Shown here one piece after another: positions 6,711-13,790 of a DNA stretch of 14,642 bases. The position numbers and the translations under genes are program-made. Every line of letters starts with the position of its first letter. Positions within the stretch are counted from its first letter, which is position 1. Origin of the DNA: DAOTUL01 sp034437435. GTDB lineage: Bacteria > Chloroflexota > Anaerolineae > Aggregatilineales > Phototrophicaceae. Location: NCBI GenBank assembly GCA_964417785.1, contig CAYQJO010000099.1, forward strand, positions 1 through 14,642, read 5' to 3'. Under the pieces are notes generated by a model. It saw only the letters and a list, made by a program, of their open reading frames with translations, did not search any database and had not been told where the DNA came from.

Positions 6711-7858
6711 TGCGAATCGGGATTATCACAGGCGAATACCCGCCGATGCAGGGTGGTGTTGGCGCGTACAGCCGTGTTCTGGCGCTGACTCTGGCCGGTC
6801 AGGGCCACGATGTCTTCATCTTCAGCACTGCCGGAACCCAGGAATCCGACCCGAACCTTGAGCTGACGGTCAGTCCGAAACGCCGCTGGGGTTACGCGAC
6901 GCTCAACCGGGTGCGGCGCTGGGCGCATAATAAGCATCTGGATGTGGTCAATCTGCAATACCAGACGGCGGCCTACACGATGTCGGGCTGGATTCATTTT
7001 ATGCCCGAAGCCATCGGCGATATTCCGGTGGTAACCACCTTTCACGACTTGCTCTATCCGTATCTGTTCCCGAAGGCGGGTGAGCTGCGACTCTGGATCG
7101 TCCGCCGGTTGGCGCATGCCTCCGCCGGGGTTATCGTCACCAACCAGGAAGACCTGACCCAGCTTGAAGACCATCCAACAATCCAGATGATCCCGATTGG
7201 CAGCAATATTGATCCCACGCTGCCACCAGGGTTCGATGTGCATGGCTGGCAGCGCCAGGTCGGTATTGAGGGCGGGCAGGATATGCTGCTGGTTCATTTT
7301 GGCTTCATCAACCGGAGTAAGGGTTTGGAAACCCTGCTGCATGCGCTGGCACAGCTACGCAGGCAGGGGATTGATATCAAGCTGGTGATGTTGGGCGGGC
7401 GCACCGGCAGCAGTGATCCAACCAACGTCGCTTACGCCGACGAGATCGACACTCTGATTCTGGACCTGGACCTGTACGATCATGTCTACTGGACGGGCTT
7501 CGTGGAGGACTATGAGGTGAGCCTGTATCTCAAGAGCGGCGTGGTGGTCCTGCCGTTCCGAGATGGGGCATCGTATCGTCGTGGGAGTCTGATGGCGGCC
7601 ATCCAGCACGGCTGTACCATCATCACGACCGAACCCACCGTTGATGTCCCGGCTTTCAAACATGAAGAAAATATGCTCCTGGTTCCGGTGGGCGACACTG
7701 TGGCGCTGGCCGGAGCCATCCGACGAGTGTATATCGATGGTGATCTGGCGGCGGACCTGAGCGAGGGGGCGGATCATCTGGCGCGGCAGTTCGATTGGGG
7801 AACCATTGCGCAGACGTGTGTGTCCTTATACAAAACCGCAGTGAGAAACGGCGATTGA
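6710..7858 (+). CDS. GT4 family (GT-B) glycosyltransferase
   Basis: A retaining glycosyltransferase of the group 1 family, probably acting on the same lipid-linked glycan as the preceding GT2. The 382-residue product has an N-terminal lobe opening with GIITGEYPPMQGGVGAYS (4-21) and containing TTFHDLLYP (109-117). The C-terminal donor-binding lobe starts at FGFINRSKG (197-205), and continues with WTGFV (261-265) and VLPFRDGASYRRGSLMAAI (280-298). The usual first Glu of the E-x7-E motif is replaced, as in the SxRRGSLMAA subgroup of this family. ATG 6710 with AAGGTGA just upstream is preferred to TTG 6707. It overlaps the upstream gene by 1 base and the downstream gene by 4. No signal peptide or membrane helix is evident, so it is cytoplasmic or peripheral. 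Confidence 0.92.
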   Translation: MRIGIITGEYPPMQGGVGAYSRVLALTLAGQGHDVFIFSTAGTQESDPNLELTVSPKRRWGYATLNRVRRWAHNKHLDVVNLQYQTAAYTMSGWIHFMPEAIGDIPVVTTFHDLLYPYLFPKAGELRLWIVRRLAHASAGVIVTNQEDLTQLEDHPTIQMIPIGSNIDPTLPPGFDVHGWQRQVGIEGGQDMLLVHFGFINRSKGLETLLHALAQLRRQGIDIKLVMLGGRTGSSDPTNVAYADEIDTLILDLDLYDHVYWTGFVEDYEVSLYLKSGVVVLPFRDGASYRRGSLMAAIQHGCTIITTEPTVDVPAFKHEENMLLVPVGDTVALAGAIRRVYIDGDLAADLSEGADHLARQFDWGTIAQTCVSLYKTAVRNGD

Positions 7859-10179
7859 AGCGTTATCTCTATCTCATTTTGTGCAGTTATCTGTTCCTGG
7901 CAGTATGGACGAGTGCCATCGTTCCCATCTTTGAAGTCTACGACGAAGTATGGCATTATCCGCTGGTCGAGCATCTGGCGACCAACGGCTTGCGGCTGCC
8001 GGTCCAGAATCCCGACGATATTCAGCGCTGGCACCAGCAGGGCAGCCAGCCGCCGCTTTATTATCTGACGGCAGCGATTCTCACCAGTTGGGTCGATACC
8101 TCGAATTTTGAGACTCTCCACCGGCTGAATCCGCTGCCACAGCCCGGTTACACTGCACCCGACGGCAACGTTAATGTCGTCATCCACCGCTATGACCTGG
8201 AAGCCTTCCCCTGGCATGGGACAACGCTGGCGGTACATGTGGCCCGGTTTTTCTCGATTGCGCTTGGACTGGCGACGGTGCTGGTGACGTATCAGCTTGG
8301 CCGGGAGCTATTCCCCGACCGACCGGAATTTGCGTTAGGTGCCGCCGCTCTGAACGCCTTTCTACCGATGTTTGTCCTGGTCAGTGCGTCGGTGAGCAAC
8401 GATAACCTGTCGAACCTGCTTGGTAATTTGCTGCTGCTTCTGGTGGTGCGGTTGTTGAGGCGTGGTGTGGTCCTCACCCCNNNNNNNNNNNNNNNNNNNN
8501 NNNNNNNNNNNNNNNNNNNNNNNNNNNNNNNNNNNNNNNNNNNNNNNNNNNNNNNNNNNNNNNNNNNNNNNNNNNNNNNNATGGAGAGGGAGGGCATCAT
8601 CATCCATTGGCGGTCGTATGTTCTTCTGGGATTGGTCACCGGGGCCGGTTTGCTCTCCAAGCTGAGTATCGGCTTGATGATCCCGGTTATCGCTCTGACG
8701 CTGGTCGTGGTCAGTATCCGGCACCGCAACTGGCGACCGCTGGTGATCGGCGGGGCTGTCTCTGGCGGTGTGACGATCCTGGTGGCCGGTTGGTGGTACT
8801 GGCGCAACTACGATCTATACGGCGATCCGACCGGGCTGAACGTCTTCCTCGATATTGTGGGGCGGCGCGGCGTCACACCTGATCTGGCGCAGTTGTGGAG
8901 CGAGCGATTCGCCTTCTTGAAGACGTATGTGGGTGCGTATAGCAGTATCAACGTCTTGCTGCCGGAAGTGTTATACAGTGTCTTCTATGCCGTTGGCGCG
9001 GCGGCACTGGTGGGTGCGGCGGTCTTTCTGGTGCGCTACATACGGAACCATCCGCTGGTCTACGGTGTGACCCTTTTGTGGCCGCTGCTAACCTTCGTCG
9101 CCGTGATCCGCTGGACCATGCAGACACCCGGTACTCAGGGACGGCTGATGTTCATTGCGCTGTCGGCGCTGTCGGTGTGGATGGCGGTCGGGTTGACGTG
9201 GTGGCTGCCGCAGCGCTATCGGAGGTGGGTCCTGGCCGGTATCGGTGGGAGCATGGCGCTGGTCGCGTTTCTGGCTCCTGTTCTGCTGGTCAAACCGGCA
9301 TTTGTTCCGCCACCGGACGTTGATGTGGATGAACCGATCACCGCGTTTTCTGCCAGCGAAGGTGTTATGGGCCTGATCGACTATCGCGTTAAAACGGCGG
9401 CGGTGCTGCCAGATGAGTATATCCATGTCGATCTCGTGTGGCAGGTTCTCGAACCCACATCGCTCGACTGGTCTCTCTACGCCCATCTGGTGACGCCGGA
9501 GGGGGTGATCGTGGGCCAGCGCGACGTTTATCCTGGCGGCGGGCGGCTGGCGACTTCCGATCTGGTTGCTGGACGTGCCTGGGAGAATCCGCTGTCGATC
9601 CGGATACCGCGCACGGTGTATACACCCCAAACCCTGACCGTGACCGTCGGATGGTATTACATCCCGACGGGGCAGCGGATGCGCCTGCCCGATGGTGAGG
9701 AAACACTGGCAATCGGTCAGGTTCAGCTTGAGGCCGTCGAGTCGGATGTTCCGAATCCGATAGCGGTCAATTTCAGCGATAAAATCGAATTGATCGGGTA
9801 TGATCTGTCGGCACAGATAGCAGCTCCCGGCGAGAGCATCACCCTGACCCTATACTGGCGCGGAATGAAGGATATGAAAGACGATTATGTGGTGTTCGCC
9901 AACATCATCAACAAAGCCACACTGACAAAATACGCGGCATCCAACGCCATGCCGGCGAACTGGACCCGACCCACCTCGACCTGGGCGGTGGGTGAGATTG
10001 TGGAGGATGTCCACACGCTGACCGTCGTTCCGGATGCGCCGCCGGATATTTTCGCGTTGGAGGTCGGCCTCTACATTCAGGATGCAGCGCAGACTTTCCC
10101 CCGGCTGCGCACGATTCCCCGCGTCGGCGAAGAATCCAACACCCTTGTTCACCTCAGCCCGATACGGATTGCCGAATGA
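7855..10179 (+). CDS. Polytopic GT-C (family 39-like) membrane glycosyltransferase with a two-domain C-terminal tail, interrupted by an assembly gap
   Basis: A large multi-spanning membrane protein. The first helix is followed by FEVYDEVWH (26-34), whose Asp30-Glu31 pair is where GT39/ArnT-type enzymes keep catalytic acids in the first outer loop, and then by QGSQPPLYY (62-70). Further helices and 'WWYWRNYDLYGDPTG', a recurring motif in these proteins, follow the gap. Such enzymes transfer a sugar from a polyprenyl-phosphate carrier outside the membrane. After the last helix (about 9223-9300) come two related beta-rich domains, near 9364-9740 and 9784-10160, beginning 'GLIDYRVKTAAVLPDEYIHV' and 'LIGYDLSAQIAAPGESITL'. 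TTG 7855 overlaps the GT4 stop in a TTGA junction and gives a natural membrane start; TTG 7795 would overlap by 64 bases. The frame is kept only if the missing length is 1 modulo 3, as the 100-N placeholder happens to be. Substrate unknown. Confidence 0.8.
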   Translation: MKRYLYLILCSYLFLAVWTSAIVPIFEVYDEVWHYPLVEHLATNGLRLPVQNPDDIQRWHQQGSQPPLYYLTAAILTSWVDTSNFETLHRLNPLPQPGYTAPDGNVNVVIHRYDLEAFPWHGTTLAVHVARFFSIALGLATVLVTYQLGRELFPDRPEFALGAAALNAFLPMFVLVSASVSNDNLSNLLGNLLLLLVVRLLRRGVVLTXXXXXXXXXXXXXXXXXXXXXXXXXXXXXXXXXXMEREGIIIHWRSYVLLGLVTGAGLLSKLSIGLMIPVIALTLVVVSIRHRNWRPLVIGGAVSGGVTILVAGWWYWRNYDLYGDPTGLNVFLDIVGRRGVTPDLAQLWSERFAFLKTYVGAYSSINVLLPEVLYSVFYAVGAAALVGAAVFLVRYIRNHPLVYGVTLLWPLLTFVAVIRWTMQTPGTQGRLMFIALSALSVWMAVGLTWWLPQRYRRWVLAGIGGSMALVAFLAPVLLVKPAFVPPPDVDVDEPITAFSASEGVMGLIDYRVKTAAVLPDEYIHVDLVWQVLEPTSLDWSLYAHLVTPEGVIVGQRDVYPGGGRLATSDLVAGRAWENPLSIRIPRTVYTPQTLTVTVGWYYIPTGQRMRLPDGEETLAIGQVQLEAVESDVPNPIAVNFSDKIELIGYDLSAQIAAPGESITLTLYWRGMKDMKDDYVVFANIINKATLTKYAASNAMPANWTRPTSTWAVGEIVEDVHTLTVVPDAPPDIFALEVGLYIQDAAQTFPRLRTIPRVGEESNTLVHLSPIRIAE
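8472..8590. repeat. Probable second copy of the dispersed palindromic repeat, core lost in the gap
   Basis: The nine bases before the gap, CCTCACCCC (8472-8480), equal 11443-11451. The bases TGGAGAGGG just after it (8582-8590) equal 11472-11480. In the complete copy these two nonamers are the left end and the right stem arm, 20 bases apart, so the gap appears to replace the middle of another copy. The true missing length is unknown. Confidence 0.65.
8481..8580. other. Assembly gap (100 Ns)
   Basis: Exactly 100 unknown bases, the usual placeholder for a scaffold gap of undefined size. It sits inside the GT-C gene, between membrane segments. Confidence 0.98.
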
Positions 10180-12353
10180 TCCGGCGGTATCGCCCGGATG
10201 GGTTGGCGCTGGCGCTGCTGGTGGGGCTGTGGCTGCTGTTTTTCTGGCGATTGTTCACGCCGGTTGCCGCCGATCAGGTGTCGCTGGTGGACGGTGATTT
10301 CTCGAAGCAGTTTGTCGCTTTCGGCGCGTACCAGTTCGAGCGGTTCAGCGCCGGTGAGGTGCCGCTGTGGAACCCGTATAATAACGGCGGGTTGACCTTC
10401 ATCGCGGATACCCAGGCGGCGGTGTTCTATCCCGTGCGTCTGCTGACGATTGTGCTGGCGGACGAGTGGACCTACAACACACTGCAAATGGAGATGACTG
10501 CCCACATCCTCCTGTATACGGTGTTCATGTATGCTTTGGTGCGCCGCATGACCGGCAGCGTGTTCGGCGGACTGGTGGCGGCGGTCATCGCCGGGTATGG
10601 CGGCTTCATGAGCGGCTATCCGCCGCTGCAACTGGCGATTCTGGAAGCCGGAATCTGGCTGCCGCTGGCGCTGTTGGGCGTGCTGGAAGCCACCCGTACC
10701 GAGTCTGTGCGCTGGCCCTGGCTGGTCTTTGCCGGATGGGCGCTGGGTGTGTCGTGGATGGCAGGGCATCCGCAGACGAGTTGGTTCGCCACCTATGTGC
10801 TGGTGGCCTATCTCGGTTACCGCTCGCGCCGCTGGATGGGCTTTGTGGCCGGTGTCGGTCTGGTCGGAGCCGTGACCGTCGGTATTACTGCTGTGACTTT
10901 GTTCCCCGGCATCGAGTATTTATCGCACACCGGACGGCCCGATCTCGGCTTCGACGCCAAAGGCAACGGCTTCCCGTTTCAGGATGTGATGCAGTTGATC
11001 TTTCCTGGCGTGGTCAGTGTGTGGTCGCCGCTGTATGTGGGCGTGACCGGGCTGGCCCTGGCGGCGATTGCGCTGGTCCAACGGACTCGGGACAGTCTGT
11101 TCTGGGGGGCGGTGGCGTTGATCGGGCTGGGCTTGAGTTTTGGGGCTAACAGCGCTGTATTTCATGCACTGTACAACGTCCTGCCCGGTTTGAGCTATTT
11201 CCGGGGGCAGGAACGAGCCGCTTATGTGGTGGCGACCAGCATGGCGATTCTGGCGGGAATGGGCATCAGCCTGGACGATACGCAACTGCGGCGGGTGCGG
11301 CGCGGCCTGATCGGTTTGCTGGCGTTTTGTGGCGTGGTGGCGACGCTCATATTTGTGCTGCGGCTGGCGGATGAGGTCTACGCGCCGGTGATCGGGCCGG
11401 TGTTTTTATCGACGCTGGTTGTGGCGGGGTTGGTGTTTTTGACCTCACCCCCCGGCCCCCTCTCCAAATCCTGGAGAGGGGGAGTTCCCCGCCCATATCT
11501 GCTGCTGTTACTGCTGGTGTTTGAGTTGTTCTCGGTCAATATGGACAACAGCAACTACGAGCCAGCCACCGAGCGCGACATCCTGACTGTGCCGCCGCTG
11601 GTGCAGCCGGTCGTGGATGGGCTGGCACCGGGGGAGCGCGTGGACGGCGCATCCCTGGGGCTGGAAGGCAACAACGCCAGTATCTACGGCGTGGCCGACA
11701 TTCGCGGGATCAGTCCGCTGTTCTTGCGCGGACCGCACACGCTCATCGAGGATAACTTACTGGCGGCCTGGGAGGTGCTGGCGGTGCGCTATGCCTACAG
11801 CCATGCTGAGACGCTGCCCGTGCCGACGGAGATCGTGGCGACCGGCGATGGCGGTCTCAAGCTGCACCGGCTGGATAATCCGCGACCGTTCGTCCATCTG
11901 GTTTATGACGCCGAAGTGCTGGACAGCGATGGGTTTGCGCGGGCGCTGCTGGCCGATGCCGATTTCGATGCCCGCCGCACGGTGATTCTGGACCGCGAAC
12001 CGGCGGTATATCCCGAAGCGGACGGTGACGGCATGGCGCGGCTGGTCGATTTCGCGCCGGAGCGGATCACGGTGCGGGCTGAAACGGACCGACCGGCCAT
12101 CCTGACGCTGGCGCTGGTGGACTATCCCGGCTGGCGGGCGACGGTTGACGGCGAGCCAGTGGAGACGCTGCGAGCCTACGGCGCGACCACCGCCATCGCT
12201 TTAGACGCTGGAGCGCACGAGATTGCCCTGACCTACGATCCGCTGACCTACCGGACCGGCGCGATGTTCAGTCTGGCGACCTGGGCCGCCGTCATTATAC
12301 TGGGCCTGATAACGATAATAAGGCGGCGCAATGCAGTATCCACAAATCAATAA
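10176..12353 (+). CDS. YfhO-family polytopic membrane protein (GT-C-like)
   Basis: The 725-residue product has the YfhO family layout. A first membrane helix is followed by an outer loop with Asp39-Gly40-Asp41, QFVAFGAYQFERFSAGE and PLWNPYNNGG (63-72). Many hydrophobic segments follow to about residue 420 and again at 440-452, then a soluble C-terminal domain containing LVDYPGWRATVDGEPV, AYGATTAIAL and the 'GAHEIALTYDP' ending, and one last helix. Relatives with known roles help glycosylate surface polymers such as lipoteichoic acid, using a lipid-linked sugar outside the membrane; the substrate here is unknown. It overlaps the upstream gene by 4 bases (ATGA) and the downstream gene by 23. 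An in-frame palindromic insertion gives residues about 423-438 (LTSPPGPLSKSWRGGV), which are not family sequence and lie between two membrane segments. Confidence 0.85.
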   Translation: MIRRYRPDGLALALLVGLWLLFFWRLFTPVAADQVSLVDGDFSKQFVAFGAYQFERFSAGEVPLWNPYNNGGLTFIADTQAAVFYPVRLLTIVLADEWTYNTLQMEMTAHILLYTVFMYALVRRMTGSVFGGLVAAVIAGYGGFMSGYPPLQLAILEAGIWLPLALLGVLEATRTESVRWPWLVFAGWALGVSWMAGHPQTSWFATYVLVAYLGYRSRRWMGFVAGVGLVGAVTVGITAVTLFPGIEYLSHTGRPDLGFDAKGNGFPFQDVMQLIFPGVVSVWSPLYVGVTGLALAAIALVQRTRDSLFWGAVALIGLGLSFGANSAVFHALYNVLPGLSYFRGQERAAYVVATSMAILAGMGISLDDTQLRRVRRGLIGLLAFCGVVATLIFVLRLADEVYAPVIGPVFLSTLVVAGLVFLTSPPGPLSKSWRGGVPRPYLLLLLLVFELFSVNMDNSNYEPATERDILTVPPLVQPVVDGLAPGERVDGASLGLEGNNASIYGVADIRGISPLFLRGPHTLIEDNLLAAWEVLAVRYAYSHAETLPVPTEIVATGDGGLKLHRLDNPRPFVHLVYDAEVLDSDGFARALLADADFDARRTVILDREPAVYPEADGDGMARLVDFAPERITVRAETDRPAILTLALVDYPGWRATVDGEPVETLRAYGATTAIALDAGAHEIALTYDPLTYRTGAMFSLATWAAVIILGLITIIRRRNAVSTNQ
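11443..11489. repeat. Dispersed palindromic repeat (REP-like) inserted in frame in the YfhO gene
   Basis: CCCCCTCTCCA (11456-11466) and TGGAGAGGGGG (11472-11482) form a perfect 11-bp stem with a 5-base loop. They are preceded by CCTCACCCCCCGG and followed by AGTTCCCC. Base composition (C-runs, then G-runs) differs sharply from the surrounding coding sequence. Translated in frame it gives the TSPPGPLSKSWRG peptide, a type of read-through seen for such repeats in several bacterial phyla. A likely second copy borders the gap at 8472-8590. Confidence 0.8.
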
Positions 12354-13761
12354 CTACGGTCTGATGGTGGGCGCAGCCCTGGGCGTGGTCGGCGGCTTGC
12401 TGGCCCTGGGCATGGTCTACGCCAGTCCGCTGCTGACGGTCGGGGCAACGCTGGTTTTGCTGGCCGGGGTGTACATCCTGACGGACATCCAGGCGGCGCT
12501 GTATGCGGTGGTGGCGGTGATGATGTTCTTGCCCTTCGGTACGCTGCCTTTCAGCATCGGATTCACGCCGACGCTGCTGGATGCCGCCATCGGCGTCTTC
12601 TTGCTGATTTATCTGCTCCTGTGGATGTCGGGCAAGCGGCGTGACATTATGCTGACACCCGTCCACGCTCTGATCGCCGTGTATGGGTTGTGGCTGCTGC
12701 TGGCCTTCGCCCTGGGGCTGCGCCATTCCGCCATGCAGATCAACATCGTGCGCCAGTTCGCGGCGACCTTGCTGAGCATCGGGCTGGTCTTCATCGTGGT
12801 CGATCTGCTGCGCAACCCGCAGATTTTGCGCCGGTTGGTGCTGGTGCTGATGGTGGGAGCGGTCCTGCAATCTGCCCTGGCGATTGGCTTATGGCTGCTG
12901 CCGGACCTGACGGCGGAAGCGCTGTTGAACCGCCTGGGGCGTTTCGGCTATCCGGTCGGCGGCGTGATCCATTACATCGAATCGACGCCGGAGTTGGGCG
13001 AACGCGCCATCGGGACCTTCATCGCGCCGAACTCGCTGGGCGGATTCCTGGCGATTGCGGCGGTGGTGATCGCGCCGCAGATGTTCGCCGCCAGGCCAGT
13101 GCTGCGCTACCGCTGGCTGACCTTCGGCGTGCTGGCCCTGGTGACGCTGGCCCTCATCGTCTCGTTTTCGCGGGCGTCCATGCTGGCGATGGCGTTCGGA
13201 TTGGGCGTGATCGCCGTGATGCGCTACCGCCGTTTTATTCCGGTGCTGCTGCTGGCGGCCTCGCTGCTGCTGCTTTTGCCGCAAACCCAGGATTATATCG
13301 ACCGCTTCGTCCAGGTGTTTACCGGGCAGGACCTCGCCACCCAGATGCGCGTGGGCGAGTTCACCGACTCGCTGCGGCTGATCCAGCGCTACCCGGTGTT
13401 TGGTGTGGGTTTCACCGGCACGCCGGAGATCGACATTTACACCGATGTCGCCAACATGTACCTGATTATGGCGAACCAGATCGGTCTGGTGGGCGTGGCG
13501 ATCTTCCTGACGACGATGGCCGGGGTATTCGGCTACGGTCTGATGGCGTGGCGGCGAGTCCGCCATGACCCCGAACTGGACGCCATCCATCTCGGTTACC
13601 ACGCGGCGCTGGTGACGGCGCTGGTGAACGCCGCCGCCGATCTGTACTTCTTCCGGCTGGACTTCCAACCGCTGATTACGCTCTTCTGGCTGACGGTCGC
13701 GCTGGCGCTGGCGAGTTCGCGGCTGGCGCTTAATTGCGCGAACGCTGAACGAACGTCATAA
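12331..13761 (+). CDS. O-antigen ligase/polymerase-like membrane protein (Wzy/WaaL superfamily)
   Basis: A 476-residue multi-spanning inner-membrane protein with the O-antigen ligase domain layout. Many hydrophobic helices lead to RAIGTFIAPNSLGG (225-238) and VSFSRASMLAMAFG (277-290). A long outer loop after about residue 318 contains MRVGEFTDSLRLIQRYPVFGVGF (Arg340, Glu343), then further helices. Family members polymerise repeat units or transfer a finished lipid-linked glycan to lipid A or protein. The start ATG at 12331 has TAAGGCGG just upstream and overlaps the YfhO gene by 23 bases; an in-frame ATG at 12364 lacks a ribosome site. It is the last clear member of the overlapping glycan operon. 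Whether it acts as polymerase or ligase cannot be told from sequence. Confidence 0.88.
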   Translation: MQYPQINNYGLMVGAALGVVGGLLALGMVYASPLLTVGATLVLLAGVYILTDIQAALYAVVAVMMFLPFGTLPFSIGFTPTLLDAAIGVFLLIYLLLWMSGKRRDIMLTPVHALIAVYGLWLLLAFALGLRHSAMQINIVRQFAATLLSIGLVFIVVDLLRNPQILRRLVLVLMVGAVLQSALAIGLWLLPDLTAEALLNRLGRFGYPVGGVIHYIESTPELGERAIGTFIAPNSLGGFLAIAAVVIAPQMFAARPVLRYRWLTFGVLALVTLALIVSFSRASMLAMAFGLGVIAVMRYRRFIPVLLLAASLLLLLPQTQDYIDRFVQVFTGQDLATQMRVGEFTDSLRLIQRYPVFGVGFTGTPEIDIYTDVANMYLIMANQIGLVGVAIFLTTMAGVFGYGLMAWRRVRHDPELDAIHLGYHAALVTALVNAAADLYFFRLDFQPLITLFWLTVALALASSRLALNCANAERTS

Positions 13762-13790
13762 TTGCTCGTATCAAACTATCGGGGGCGTAA

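Noticed and set aside
8481..8580. GT-C gene as a frameshifted pseudogene because of the gap
   Set aside because: The frame is open on both sides and compatible at the placeholder length; with the true gap size unknown, disruption cannot be claimed.
11443..11489. Palindrome in the YfhO gene as a transcription terminator
   Set aside because: It lies in the middle of an intact coding frame, has no T tract on either side, and seems to occur in a second gene, so a dispersed repeat is the better reading.
12690..13568. Long alternative plus-strand frame (292 codons) within the O-antigen ligase gene
   Set aside because: Its translation is Arg/Gly/Ala-rich without hydrophobic helices or motifs, typical of an out-of-frame reading of GC-rich coding sequence.
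12889..13668. Minus-strand open frame (259 codons) opposite the O-antigen ligase gene
   Set aside because: His/Gln/Arg-rich low-complexity translation, no start signals, and fully covered by a well-supported gene.
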